Positions 24,639-32,970 of a stretch of 64,000 bases of DNA are shown here, piece after piece. How positions within the stretch are numbered: the first letter of the stretch is position 1; every line of letters begins with the position of its first letter. Origin of the DNA: Nocardioides islandensis (lineage in GTDB: Bacteria > Actinomycetota > Actinomycetes > Propionibacteriales > Nocardioidaceae); contig NZ_JADKPN010000006.1 of NCBI RefSeq assembly GCF_015352455.1, forward strand, positions 62,001 through 126,000, read 5' to 3'. The position numbers and the translations under genes were made by a program. The notes under the pieces are model-generated. The model was not told the DNA's origin, made no database searches, and saw only the letters and a list, made by a program, of their open reading frames with translations.

Positions 24639-24747
24639 GCCCCACCGGACCCGTGGCCCCCAGCCCTTTCCCCGCGCTCGTCCACCCCGAGGTGTGAGAC
24701 GAGGACACAATTTCGTCAGCCCGCTACCGAACGCCCCGACCCCTGCC

Positions 24748-24753
24748 TAGACT
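24748..24753 (+). promoter_or_regulatory. -10 hexamer TAGACT upstream of DUF3040 gene
   Basis: TAGACT lies 54 bases before the GTG; unlike the leaderless cases this gene has a strong AGGAGG (24797-24802), so a leader of about 45 bases is expected. Confidence 0.4.
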
Positions 24754-24807
24754 GGCGGGAACAGGCCATGACCACCGGCGGACCACCGGCGCCACCAGGA
24801 GGCAACC

Positions 24808-25260
24808 GTGCCGCTCTCCGAGGAAGAGCTGCGACTGCTCGAGCAGATGGAGCGTGCCCTCGTCGAGGAGGACCCCAAGTTCGCCTCGACCCTGCGCGGC
24901 ACCACCCTGCGGCAGTCCGCACGACGCAAGGCGATCCTCGCCGGCGTCGTCTTCGTCGGTGGCGTCGTCATGCTGATGACCGGCGCGATCGCCGAGGTCC
25001 CGGTCGTCGGCATCCTGGGCTTCGTGGTCATGCTCGTCTCAGCCACCATCGGACTCACCGTGTTGCGGGGCCAGCGCGGAGTGACAGGCGGCGAAGCCGC
25101 CCGCCCCACCGGCTCGACGAGCCGAGGCGGCTTCACCGTCATCGAGGGTGGCCGCACCGGCCGCACCCGCCGCCAGCGCGGCAGCTCCCAGAAGCACGGC
25201 TCCTTCATGGACCGCATGGAGGAGCGCTGGCGCCGCCGCCGCGAGGACAACGGCTTCTAG
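24808..25260 (+). CDS. DUF3040 domain membrane protein
   Basis: A 150-residue protein: the N-terminal MPLSEEELRLLEQMERALVEEDPKFASTLRG is the DUF3040 signature, followed by two transmembrane helices (about 50-70 and 75-95) and a basic Ser/Arg/Gly-rich tail. It corresponds to Rv2169c, which lies just before mraZ in M. tuberculosis. Function unknown; proximity suggests an envelope role. GTG start with AGGAGG five bases upstream. A perfect hairpin terminator follows. Confidence 0.88.
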   Translation: MPLSEEELRLLEQMERALVEEDPKFASTLRGTTLRQSARRKAILAGVVFVGGVVMLMTGAIAEVPVVGILGFVVMLVSATIGLTVLRGQRGVTGGEAARPTGSTSRGGFTVIEGGRTGRTRRQRGSSQKHGSFMDRMEERWRRRREDNGF

Positions 25261-25277
25261 ACCCCTACGCCTCACCT

Positions 25278-25303
25278 GAGCCCGGGACCACCACCCCGGG
25301 CTC
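25278..25303 (+). terminator. Hairpin terminator after the DUF3040 gene
   Basis: gagcccggg (25278-25286) and cccgggctc (25295-25303) form a perfect 9-bp stem with an 8-base loop, 17 bases after the stop. Only a weak pyrimidine stretch (TCGTC) follows, common in high-GC actinobacteria. Confidence 0.7.
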
Positions 25304-25347
25304 TCGTCATGTCCGCCCCGAGTCGAGTTGCGCCTCCGATACGTCCG

Positions 25348-25389
25348 AGTTGCGCGTCCGGCACCTCGCCGCGTACCGGACGCGCAACT
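25348..25389. repeat. Inverted repeat with 14-bp arms (agttgcgcgtccgg)
   Basis: Arms 25348-25361 and 25376-25389 are perfect reverse complements around a 14-base loop. The GTTGCGC/GCGCAAC core is the same as in the adjoining tandem repeat, so the two look related. Confidence 0.65.
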
Positions 25390-25404
25390 GACCTGTACCC
25401 GGGG

Positions 25405-25530
25405 CGCAACTCGCCGGTGCCGGGGGCGCAACTCGCCGGTGCCGGGGGCGCAACTCGCCGGTGCCGGGGGCGCTACTCGCCGGTGCCGGGGGCGCAACTC
25501 GCCGGTGCCGGGGGCGCAACTCGCCGGTCG
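25405..25530. repeat. 22-bp tandem repeat, 5.7 copies
   Basis: Unit cgcaactcgccggtgccggg plus GG starts at 25405, 25427, 25449, 25471, 25493 and 25515; the fourth copy has CGCTAC instead of CGCAAC and the last is partial. It fills the space between the 3' ends of DUF3040 and the transglutaminase gene. Each unit contains the small dyad ccggtgccgg. Confidence 0.9.
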
Positions 25531-25536
25531 AGTGGG

Positions 25537-27942
25537 TCAGCCGACGTGGTCGACGACGCCGCCGTACCGGGTCTCCTCGGTGGGGGTGGCGGCGGTCGTG
25601 GGGCGACGGCGGGAGGCGACGAGGGAGCGGGGCAGCCACTCGGCGCGGCGGCGGGCGCGGACCGGTACCCCGCCCACGAGCGCCTCGATGACCGTCTCGG
25701 CGTCGGCGCGCAGGATGGCGTCCTGGTCGCGGCCCGGAGGCGCGTACCGCTGGTGCTCGATCGTGGTGACGATGCGGGCCAGGGCGGTCTCGGCCTCGGG
25801 GGACACGTCCGCGCCATGCCGTGGCCGGGTGGCCGTGTCCTCGCTGGGTGGACGACCGAAGTAGTGGACGAGGTAGGAACCCGTCTCCCGCGGTGACCGG
25901 CCCACCGGCCAGGTGAGCCCGAGGTCGATGACGGTGTCGCGCAGCTCGATCCAGACCGGCTCGGGCCCCCCGGCCAAGCGGGCCTCGCGGCGGCGGCGAC
26001 GTACCAGCCGGGGCAGGAGGGCGAGAGCGACCAGCAGCGCCAGCGCGGCCAGCCCCAGGAGCACGAAGCGCCAGGGGATGCCCAGGCCGACCGCGCCGCT
26101 GGAGCCCTGGTCCTGCGGGTTCTGCTCCTTGGCGTCGCTGGGAGCCGTCGGGCGGTCGACCTCGCGGCTCGTCGCCGCGGAGCTCGGCAGGTTGTCGGTC
26201 GGGCTGGGGAACTGGACGTCGGTGTAGCTCGGCGCCGTCGTGTCGCCGAACCGCGTCGCCGGGGTCGGCTCGAAGCGCACCCAGCCCGAGCCCGGGAAGA
26301 ACAGCTCCGGCCACGCGTGCATGTCCCACGCGCTGTAGACCCACGTGTCCTTGTCGACCTGCTTCGGCCTGAGGAAGCCGACGGCCACGCGCGCCGGGAT
26401 GTTGATCGTGCGTGCCATCACGGCCATCGCGGAGGCGAACTGCTCGCAGTACCCCACGCGCCCACCGGCGTCGAGGAACTCCGCCAGCGCATCGCTGCCG
26501 TTGCCCGACGGGCCGTTCGCGAGGGAGTAGGTGAAGTTGTCGCGGAACCAGTTCTGCAGCGCCACCGCCTTCTGGTACTTGGTCGGCAGGTCCGACGTCA
26601 CCTGGAGGGTCAGCGAGGAGACGATGTCCGGCAGCCCGTCGGGCAGCTCGGTGAACTGCGTGCCGGCCAGCTGGGTCGACGTCAGCGAGTTGTTGAGCGA
26701 CTGCGGGTCGAGCTGCGGCTGGACCGCCGTCATCGTGTAGTGCTCGCCCTGGGCGTTCGTGTTGTCGTCGAACGCCATGAAGTCCATGGTGCTGAGGTCG
26801 TAGCGCCAGTCGCCGGCCGCGTCGATCCTGGAGATCGGGAACTGCGTGGGCAGCCACGTCGAGTCGAAGTTCGGTTCGACGCGGACGTCGTAGTCGTAGG
26901 TCTTCCGCGGCACCTGCGAGGACAGGCCCTCGATGTCCGGCATGTCGCCGAACGCACGCTGGTCGGTGGGTGCCTTGCGGTCGCCCGAGGTCCACTCGTT
27001 GTCGGAGAACCGGTTGAGCACGGCGACCCGGAGGTACGACGGGTCGGGGTCGGTCGTCGTCACGGTGATCATGGGGACGTCCCGCCCGCGGTCGATGTCC
27101 CGCTTGAGGTCGGTCATCGGGTTCACGATCTTGATCTGGTCGCCGTCACCCTGGCCGAACCCGTTGCCGAACACGTGCAGCCCGAACGACGGCACGAACA
27201 GCGGGACGACGATGGCCAGCGCCGTCGCCACACCGCCGATGGCGCCGGCCGAGGACCGCAGCGCGCCGTTGCTCACACCGAACCCGCTCGGGTCGCTGTT
27301 CGCGTCGTGGCCGAGCGGCCGACCCCAGCGCGCGATCTGGCGGCTCTCCTGGAGGTAGAGCAGCAGCAGGAAGCCGATAGTCGTGATGGTGAAGACGATG
27401 AGCGAGACGCCGCCGCCCAGCAGGCTGACCGGCACGCTGTAGATCGTCAGCAACGGCAGGCCGGCCAGCGGCACCCGGCGCATCGTGCCCACGGCCAGGT
27501 CGACGAGCAGCAGGCAGGCCGCGCCACCGGAGATCAGCAGCGGGTCGATCGGAGGGACGCCGCGGGGCACCGGAGCCCGGTAGGACTGGGCTGACGCCGA
27601 GGCGTCGGCGAAGAGCTGGTGCAGCTGCGTCCAGTAGTCCCCGAGCGGCAGCGGCGCACCGACGAGCTGGAGCGAGAGCACCACGCCCACGACGACGACC
27701 TGGGCCAGCACGACGAGCGGGCCGGGCACGCGCAGCCAGCGCAGCAGCGCACCGCTGGTGGCGACCACGATCGCGACCAAGACGAGCGGTCCCATGAAGC
27801 CGCCCCAGTTGAGGGCGAAGCCCTTCCACGACAGCAGCGCGAACCACGTGGTCGCGGCGGCGACGCCGGACAGCACGAGTGCGTCGCGCAGCCCGCCGCG
27901 GACGCGACCCAACGGCCGGCGGTAGGAGTACGACGCGCTCAT
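25537..27942 (-). CDS. Transglutaminase-like membrane protein (TgpA/DUF3488 type)
   Basis: An 801-residue protein with five or six N-terminal transmembrane helices (to about residue 225), a large extracytoplasmic transglutaminase-like domain, a last TM helix (about 640-662) and a cytoplasmic DUF4129-like tail. The Cys-His-Asp triad is visible in GRVGYCEQFASAMAVMAR (Cys), WDMHAWPELFF (His) and the following GWVRFEPTPA. Members act in envelope or protein processing with MoxR and DUF58 partners. Its ATG overlaps the DUF58 stop (ATGA). The longer open frame to 28116 is not used. Confidence 0.9.
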   Translation of the reverse strand: MSASYSYRRPLGRVRGGLRDALVLSGVAAATTWFALLSWKGFALNWGGFMGPLVLVAIVVATSGALLRWLRVPGPLVVLAQVVVVGVVLSLQLVGAPLPLGDYWTQLHQLFADASASAQSYRAPVPRGVPPIDPLLISGGAACLLLVDLAVGTMRRVPLAGLPLLTIYSVPVSLLGGGVSLIVFTITTIGFLLLLYLQESRQIARWGRPLGHDANSDPSGFGVSNGALRSSAGAIGGVATALAIVVPLFVPSFGLHVFGNGFGQGDGDQIKIVNPMTDLKRDIDRGRDVPMITVTTTDPDPSYLRVAVLNRFSDNEWTSGDRKAPTDQRAFGDMPDIEGLSSQVPRKTYDYDVRVEPNFDSTWLPTQFPISRIDAAGDWRYDLSTMDFMAFDDNTNAQGEHYTMTAVQPQLDPQSLNNSLTSTQLAGTQFTELPDGLPDIVSSLTLQVTSDLPTKYQKAVALQNWFRDNFTYSLANGPSGNGSDALAEFLDAGGRVGYCEQFASAMAVMARTINIPARVAVGFLRPKQVDKDTWVYSAWDMHAWPELFFPGSGWVRFEPTPATRFGDTTAPSYTDVQFPSPTDNLPSSAATSREVDRPTAPSDAKEQNPQDQGSSGAVGLGIPWRFVLLGLAALALLVALALLPRLVRRRRREARLAGGPEPVWIELRDTVIDLGLTWPVGRSPRETGSYLVHYFGRPPSEDTATRPRHGADVSPEAETALARIVTTIEHQRYAPPGRDQDAILRADAETVIEALVGGVPVRARRRAEWLPRSLVASRRRPTTAATPTEETRYGGVVDHVG

Positions 27943-29216
27943 CGCGACACCACCTCTCCCCGCAGCTCGTCGCGCGGGATGGACCGGGCGGTGCGCCCGA
28001 GCTCCTGCCAGACCGTCTCCAGCCGGTCGCGCGGGCTGAGCCGCACGGCCCGCCAGCCCTGCTGGGCCAGCGTCGAGGTCGCCCCGCCGCTGGTGTGGCG
28101 CACGGTGCCCGTCCACGCGTCCACGTCGAGCGCCATCGCCAGGCTCGCGGCAGCGTGGTGGTGCATGCGGCGCAGCACGGGCAGGTCGTGGTCCTCGAGC
28201 CCGCCCACGACCGCCACGATCAGGCCGCCCTGCGAGGCCTCGGCCAGCCAGCCGGTGTCGATGCGCGGCTGCTGGATCGGTTGCACGACCGCCAGCGCCT
28301 CGAGCAACGGCGCCGTGTTGAGGTCGGCGTCGCGGTAGTGCCAGGCGTTGTTGGGGTCCTCGCCCGCGGCGGTCACGAACCGCACCATGAAGCCGCGCTG
28401 GCTCAGGTGCACCGCGATCGACGCGGCCGCCGAGACCGCGGCCTCGAGCGAGGAGGCGATGCCCTGGCCGCGGTGGGCCCGCAGCCGGTTGTCGAGGAAG
28501 AGCGTCGCGCGCGACTGCCAGGGCTGCTCCTCGCGGCGCACCATCAGCTCACCCATCTTGGCCGAGCTGCGCCAGTGCACCCGCCGCAGCTCGTCGCCGC
28601 GGCGGTACTCGCGCACGGTCACGTCCTCGGCGGAACCGGTGGCGAACGCCCGAGGCCGGTTGTCGCCGGAGCCGGTCCACGCGCCGCCGAGCGGGATCTG
28701 GGGGAGCGGCACGGTGCGCGGCGTCACGGTCAGCGACACCGTGGTGTGGAACGCGCGCCCGAGCTCGACCAGCCCGAACGGATCCGAGACCCGCACCGAC
28801 ATCGGGCCGATCTCGAACTTCCCGCGGACGTCGGAGCGCACCTGGTACGACGCGTGGCGGCGCCAGCCCTGGCCGATGCCGTCCAGCACGAACCGCGGCC
28901 GCGTGCCGAGCACGTAGGGGACCTGGTCCTCGAGCAGCAGCGCGCCGCTGGGGGTCTTGCCCTCGTTGGTCAGCGTGAGATTGAGCCTGGCCGGCTGGCC
29001 GGCGGCCACGATCTGCGGCGACAGCGTGCGCACCAGCGCGAGCCGGTAGCGGCTGCGGCCCAGGACGTACGCCGTCACCAGCGGCAGCGCGAGCACCAGC
29101 ACGCCGACGCGCGTCAGGGCGTCCTGGCCGAGCAGCACCGCGCACACGATCGCCGTGATCCCCGCAGCGACGAACGCCCGTCCGCGGACGGTCAGGCCGG
29201 AGAGGGCCTCACGCAC
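27939..29216 (-). CDS. DUF58 domain protein (vWA-like)
   Basis: A 425-residue protein with two N-terminal transmembrane helices (about 10-50) and the DUF58 core (about 200-285), seen as RRGDELRRVHWRSSAKMGELMVRREEQPW. This domain belongs to the von Willebrand A-like fold and regularly partners with MoxR ATPases as a substrate or adaptor. GTG start at 29216, 10 bases after moxR, and a four-base overlap with the transglutaminase gene, giving a three-gene minus-strand operon. Confidence 0.88.
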   Translation of the reverse strand: MREALSGLTVRGRAFVAAGITAIVCAVLLGQDALTRVGVLVLALPLVTAYVLGRSRYRLALVRTLSPQIVAAGQPARLNLTLTNEGKTPSGALLLEDQVPYVLGTRPRFVLDGIGQGWRRHASYQVRSDVRGKFEIGPMSVRVSDPFGLVELGRAFHTTVSLTVTPRTVPLPQIPLGGAWTGSGDNRPRAFATGSAEDVTVREYRRGDELRRVHWRSSAKMGELMVRREEQPWQSRATLFLDNRLRAHRGQGIASSLEAAVSAAASIAVHLSQRGFMVRFVTAAGEDPNNAWHYRDADLNTAPLLEALAVVQPIQQPRIDTGWLAEASQGGLIVAVVGGLEDHDLPVLRRMHHHAAASLAMALDVDAWTGTVRHTSGGATSTLAQQGWRAVRLSPRDRLETVWQELGRTARSIPRDELRGEVVSR

Positions 29217-29226
29217 GGGTCCCCAT

Positions 29227-30240
29227 TTATCTCGTCCCCTCCGGGACCGGCACCTGCGCGACGATGCCGTCGAGGATCGCGCCGGTGTTGCGGCCGCTCA
29301 TCGACGACTCGACACTCGGGAGCAGCCGGTGAGCGAGCACCTGGCGGGCCAGCGTGCGCAGGTCGTCGGGCAGCACGTAGTCACGGCCGGTCATCGCGGC
29401 GCTGGCCTTGGCGGCGCGCACGAGGTGCAGGGTCGCGCGCGGGGAGGCGCCCAGGGTGAGCTCCTCGGAGCGCCGGGTCGCCGACGTGAGCGCGACGGCG
29501 TACCGGTGCACGGCGTCGGAGACGTAGATCTGGTTGACGATGCCGATCAGCTTGCGGATCTCGGCGGCGTCGGTGACCGGCTCGAGGTCGTCGAGCGGGT
29601 TGGTCTGGGTGTGGCTGTCGAGCATCGCGATCTCGGAGGCCTCGACCGGGTAGCCGATCGAGAGCCGCAGCATGAAGCGGTCCCGCTGCGCCTCGGGAAG
29701 GGCGTAGGTGCCCTCCATCTCGATGGGGTTCTGGGTCGCGATGACCATGAAGGGCGACTCCAGGTGGTACGTCGCGTTGTCGACGGTGACCTGGTGCTCC
29801 TCCATGCACTCCAGCAGCGCGGACTGGGTCTTGGGCGACGCGCGGTTGATCTCGTCGCCGATCACGATGTTGGCGAAGACGCCGCCGGGCCGGAACTCGA
29901 ACTCGCGGGTGTTCTGGTTGAAGATCGAGACGCCCGTGACGTCCGACGGCAGCAGGTCGGGCGTGAACTGGATGCGGCGCACGGTGCACTCGATGCTCCG
30001 CGCCAGGGACTTGCTCAGCATCGTCTTGCCGACACCGGGCACGTCCTCCATGAGGATGTGGCCCTCGGCCAGCAGGCCGATGAGCACCGACGTGATGACG
30101 TCGGGCTTGCCTTCGATCACCTTCTTGATGTTGGAGCGCACCCGCTCCACGACCCGGGTCAGCGTCTCCAGGTCGGCGCCGGCGGACGAGGTGGCCGCGC
30201 GTCGTGTTCCGGCGGGTGCGTCGGTCTCCGAGGCTTCCAC
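29227..30240 (-). CDS. MoxR-family AAA+ ATPase
   Basis: A 337-residue AAA+ chaperone-like ATPase. Walker A is MEDVPGVGKTMLSKSL (about residues 64-79), Walker B IVIGDEINRASPKTQ, sensor 1 in FMVIATQNPIEMEGTY; the lid domain follows. MoxR proteins remodel or activate partners containing vWA domains, here the next gene. The GTG at 30240 has GGGAAAGGGA just upstream; an in-frame start at 30285 is less likely. First gene of the moxR-DUF58-transglutaminase operon, divergent from mraZ. Confidence 0.93.
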   Translation of the reverse strand: MEASETDAPAGTRRAATSSAGADLETLTRVVERVRSNIKKVIEGKPDVITSVLIGLLAEGHILMEDVPGVGKTMLSKSLARSIECTVRRIQFTPDLLPSDVTGVSIFNQNTREFEFRPGGVFANIVIGDEINRASPKTQSALLECMEEHQVTVDNATYHLESPFMVIATQNPIEMEGTYALPEAQRDRFMLRLSIGYPVEASEIAMLDSHTQTNPLDDLEPVTDAAEIRKLIGIVNQIYVSDAVHRYAVALTSATRRSEELTLGASPRATLHLVRAAKASAAMTGRDYVLPDDLRTLARQVLAHRLLPSVESSMSGRNTGAILDGIVAQVPVPEGTR

Positions 30241-30518
30241 GTGCTGTCCCTTTCCCAGTCTTGCGTGAGGACACGTTCGCCCCACCGGTCCATCGGGTGG
30301 GGCGTTGGGGAGAAACCTACGCGCCGATCCCTCTGGTGCCTCTGACTCCCGGGATCACGGTTTGGTTGCGGATTCCGTTCGACCGCAGCCAGCGACCTGA
30401 CGAGCCTAACCGACCTCACCTCGCTCCGGACCTGCCATCGGCCCTCCACGAAGGCCGTCGCGACGGCGCGCGGCCACGGCGTGGAAAGGGGAGCGGTGTG
30501 GGGTGAATGTGGTTGACG
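30241..30518. other. Divergent moxR/mraZ intergenic region
   Basis: No gene seen in 278 bases. Near moxR a hairpin with perfect 9-bp arms (cgccccacc 30278-30286, ggtggggcg 30296-30304) would lie in the moxR leader, and TAGGCT on the minus strand (30405-30410) is a possible moxR -10. The rest is unassigned; the MraZ boxes begin at 30519. Confidence 0.5.
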
Positions 30519-30575
30519 GTGGAGCAAAGTGGAGTACAGTGGCGCAAAGTGGAGGACGGCGGCGGGGAAGTGGAG
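30519..30575 (+). promoter_or_regulatory. MraZ operator: GTGGAG direct repeats at 10-bp period
   Basis: GTGGAG at 30519, GTGGAG at 30529, GTGGCG at 30539 and GTGGAG at 30549 form four direct repeats with exact 10-bp spacing, followed by degenerate GCGGCG (30559) and GTGGAG (30570). MraZ is a ring-shaped repressor that binds arrays of such short direct repeats in front of its own gene, so this is the likely autoregulatory site of the dcw cluster. Confidence 0.85.
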
Positions 30576-30583
30576 GGTTCGGG

Positions 30584-31012
30584 ATGTTCCTGGGCACCTA
30601 CACCCCCAAGATCGACGAGAAGGGCCGGCTGTTCCTCCCGGCGAAGTTCAGGGAGGAACTGATGGCGGGGCTCGTGGTGACGACGGGGCAGGAGCGCTGC
30701 CTCACCGTCTACAAGCTCGCCGACTTCGCCGAGGTGGCCGCTCGGGTCCAGGCCGCCCCGGTGACCCACAAGGGAGCCCGCGACTACGGCCGGTTCCTCG
30801 GTGCCAACGCCAACCAGGACACCCCCGACAAGCAGGGCCGCATCACCATCACGCCGATGCAGCGCGAGTACGCCGCTCTCACCAAGGACGTCACCGTCAT
30901 CGGGGTCATCAACCGGATCGAGATCTGGGACCCCGAACGGTGGGAGGCCTTCAACACCCAGAACCAGGAGACCTTCGCCGACATCAGCGAAGAGGTCTTC
31001 CCCGGTCTCTGA
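30584..31012 (+). CDS. mraZ: Transcriptional regulator MraZ
   Basis: A 142-residue protein with two SpoVT/AbrB-like MraZ repeats: MFLGTYTPKIDEKGRLFLPAKFRE (residues 1-24) and ANQDTPDKQGRITITPMQREYA (about 80-101), each with the conserved D-x-KGR/QGR. It binds the direct repeats in front of its own gene and represses division and wall genes. The ATG at 30584 follows GGAGGG by eight bases; the upstream in-frame start at 30503 lies within the operator. First gene of the dcw cluster. Confidence 0.96.
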   Translation: MFLGTYTPKIDEKGRLFLPAKFREELMAGLVVTTGQERCLTVYKLADFAEVAARVQAAPVTHKGARDYGRFLGANANQDTPDKQGRITITPMQREYAALTKDVTVIGVINRIEIWDPERWEAFNTQNQETFADISEEVFPGL

Positions 31013-31042
31013 GCCGCACCACCTTCCCCGACATCTCAACAG

Positions 31043-31154
31043 CGATCGTCCGGCCAGGTCTCAGCCCGCTGGCCACCCTCTGGGACACCTTCCCCGGCCC
31101 CAGATGGTGACTTCCCCACAGCGCCCAGCGGGCGGGGGCCTGACCGGACGATCG
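31043..31154 (+). ncRNA. Long structured RNA element between mraZ and rsmH
   Basis: Arms 31043-31072 and 31125-31154 pair along all 30 positions with 26 Watson-Crick and two G-U pairs and only two mismatches (C31054-A31143, A31063-G31134). The outer 11 bp are cgatcgtccgg with ccggacgatcg. The 52-base interior contains a further stem, CACC-TCTGGG (31074-31084) with CCCAGA-GGTG (31099-31109). No U-tract follows. It could be an attenuator, processing site or protein-binding RNA in the dcw mRNA; no known riboswitch class was recognised. Confidence 0.6.
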
Positions 31155-31178
31155 GCACCACCCGTGCACCACTCCCCG

Positions 31179-31194
31179 CTCCACACCGCTCCAC
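31179..31194 (-). promoter_or_regulatory. Possible second MraZ site, inverted boxes
   Basis: CTCCAC at 31179-31184 and 31189-31194 is GTGGAG on the minus strand, repeated at the same 10-bp period as the boxes before mraZ. It lies upstream of the small membrane ORF and rsmH. Confidence 0.4.
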
Positions 31195-31216
31195 CAACAC
31201 GAGGGTCGAGACTCGA

Positions 31217-31366
31217 ATGAGCATCACGCCGGTCACCGAGGCGCACCCGCGGCCCATCCGGGTGCGGCAGCAGGCCCGTGAGGCCGCGGCGCTGATGGCC
31301 TTCTCGGCGGCCACGTCGGTGGCCATCGCCGGAGCCCTCGTCCTGCTGGCCCACTGGGGACGCTGA
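31217..31366 (+). CDS. Small single-span membrane protein between mraZ and rsmH
   Basis: A 49-codon ORF starting MSITPVTEAHPRPIRVRQQA and ending LVLLAHWGR. A basic N-terminal half with RVRQQAR is followed by one hydrophobic helix (about residues 24-46), predicting an N-in single-span protein. It ends nine bases before rsmH, in the right spacing and strand for the dcw operon. GAGGG lies about 12 bases upstream, so the ribosome-binding site is weak. No family recognised; size and place suggest a division or wall accessory peptide (inference). Confidence 0.6.
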   Translation: MSITPVTEAHPRPIRVRQQAREAAALMAFSAATSVAIAGALVLLAHWGR

Positions 31367-31375
31367 GCCGGCGAG

Positions 31376-32344
31376 ATGAGCGACTTCTCCCACCTCCCGG
31401 TGCTCCTCGACCGGGTCGTGGCCCTCCTGGCCCCTGCCCTGGACCACGACGGTGCCGTCCTCGTCGACGCGACCCTCGGCCTCGGCGGCCACACCGAGGC
31501 GGTGCTCCAGCGCTGCGAGCTGGCCCGCGTGGTCGGCATCGACCGCGATCCCCAGGCGCTGGCCCTCGCAGGCGGGCGCCTCGCGTCGTACGGCGCGCGC
31601 TTCCAGGGCGTCCACGCCGTGTACGACGAGATCCCCGACGTCCTCGACGACCTCGGCCTGGACGCCGTCGACGCGGTCCTCTTCGACCTCGGCGTCTCCT
31701 CGCTCCAGCTCGACATGGTCGACCGCGGCTTCGCCTACCGCGAGGACGCGCCCCTGGACATGCGCATGGACGCGAGTGGGGGACCGACCGCCGCCGATGT
31801 GCTCAACACGTACTCGGCCCCGGACCTGGCCCGCATCCTCCGGGAGTACGGCGAGGAGCGGTTCGCCCGGCAGATCGCCAACGCCGTCGTGCGGGCCCGC
31901 GAGACGCAGCCCTTCACCACCAGTGCCCGGCTCGTCGAGCTGCTGTACGACGTGATCCCGGCGCCCGCACGCCGTACCGGCGGCCACCCGGCCAAGCGGA
32001 CCTTCCAGGCCCTGCGCATGGAGGTCAACGAGGAGCTCGTCGTGCTGCGACGGGCACTGCCCGCGGCCATCGACGCCATCGCCGTCGGCGGCCGCGTCGT
32101 CGTGGAGTCCTACCACTCGCTGGAGGACCGGCTGGTGAAGCGGGCCTTCGCCGACGCGGTCCGCAGCGACGTGCCCGAGGACCTGCCGTTCGTCCCGGCC
32201 GGCCACGAGCCCGCCTTCCGGCTGGTCACCCGCGGCGCCGAGAAGGCCGATGCCGCCGAGGTCGACCACAACCCGCGTGCCGCCAGCGTCCGGCTGCGCG
32301 CCCTCGAACGACTCACCCCTTCCCCGAGCGCAGGAGTCGCATAG
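31376..32344 (+). CDS. rsmH: 16S rRNA (cytosine-1402-N4)-methyltransferase RsmH
   Basis: A 322-residue SAM-dependent methyltransferase (MraW). Signatures are [28 protein letters not shown] (SAM motif I, about residues 26-40), [41 protein letters not shown], and [15 protein letters not shown]. It methylates C1402 of 16S rRNA with RsmI. Conserved second gene of the dcw cluster; ftsL follows three bases after its stop. Confidence 0.96.
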   Translation: MSDFSHLPVLLDRVVALLAPALDHDGAVLVDATLGLGGHTEAVLQRCELARVVGIDRDPQALALAGGRLASYGARFQGVHAVYDEIPDVLDDLGLDAVDAVLFDLGVSSLQLDMVDRGFAYREDAPLDMRMDASGGPTAADVLNTYSAPDLARILREYGEERFARQIANAVVRARETQPFTTSARLVELLYDVIPAPARRTGGHPAKRTFQALRMEVNEELVVLRRALPAAIDAIAVGGRVVVESYHSLEDRLVKRAFADAVRSDVPEDLPFVPAGHEPAFRLVTRGAEKADAAEVDHNPRAASVRLRALERLTPSPSAGVA

Positions 32345-32347
32345 GAA

Positions 32348-32956
32348 ATGAGCAGCCCCGCCTTCCAGATCAGGTCCGGACGTCTCCGCGCCACCGCCCC
32401 GGGGTCGATCCCCGGCCGCGTGACCGACGCCCTCCAGCGGGCCCGCCTGACCGTCGTGCCGCGCGCACGGACCAGGACCAGCCCGGTGCCGTTCGTGATG
32501 CTGGTGTCCTTCGTGCTGCTGGCCGGCGTGATCGGGCTGCTCATGTTCAACACCTCCATGCAGCAGGCGTCGTTCACCACGACCTCGATGGAGCGGCAGG
32601 CCTCCACGCTCGAGGCCCGCAAGCAGACCCTGCAGATGGAGCTCGACCAGCTGCGCGACCCGCAGCGCGTGGCCCGCGAGGCCCAGGGCATGGGCATGGT
32701 CATCCCGGCCACGCCGGCCTTCCTCCGCCTCTCCGACGGCAAGGTCCTCGGCACGCCCACCCCGGCCACCCGCGAGAACCCGCTCCGGCTGCTGCCGCAG
32801 GCCCCCAAGAAGCCCGCCGTCCTCGACCCGCCGCCGAACGTCGTCACCGTCGTCGGCCAGGCGATCGAGCCGCCGACCGGCGCGGGAGACGCGAGGCAGC
32901 AGCAGCAGCACGGTAAGAACGATCACCACGAGCGGCACACCCACGGCAACGACTGA
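32348..32956 (+). CDS. ftsL: Cell division protein FtsL-like
   Basis: A 202-residue bitopic protein: basic cytoplasmic N-terminus of about 50 residues, one transmembrane helix (about 53-76, PFVMLVSFVLLAGVIGLLMF), then a periplasmic leucine-zipper-like coiled coil (TSMERQASTLEARKQTLQMELDQLRDPQRVAREAQGMGM) and a Pro-rich tail. This is the FtsL/DivIC topology; position between rsmH and ftsI identifies it, since sequence is poorly conserved. With DivIC and FtsQ it would form the complex that activates FtsW-FtsI. Confidence 0.88.
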   Translation: MSSPAFQIRSGRLRATAPGSIPGRVTDALQRARLTVVPRARTRTSPVPFVMLVSFVLLAGVIGLLMFNTSMQQASFTTTSMERQASTLEARKQTLQMELDQLRDPQRVAREAQGMGMVIPATPAFLRLSDGKVLGTPTPATRENPLRLLPQAPKKPAVLDPPPNVVTVVGQAIEPPTGAGDARQQQQHGKNDHHERHTHGND

Positions 32957-32970
32957 GGAGAGCGTTACTG

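Noticed and set aside
25405..25530. CRISPR array
   Set aside because: Units of 22 bp are directly adjacent with no unique spacers and no cas genes are near.
31043..31154. Rho-independent terminator after mraZ
   Set aside because: No U-tract follows and the arms are far longer than terminator stems; it was kept as a structured RNA element instead, though partial termination remains possible.
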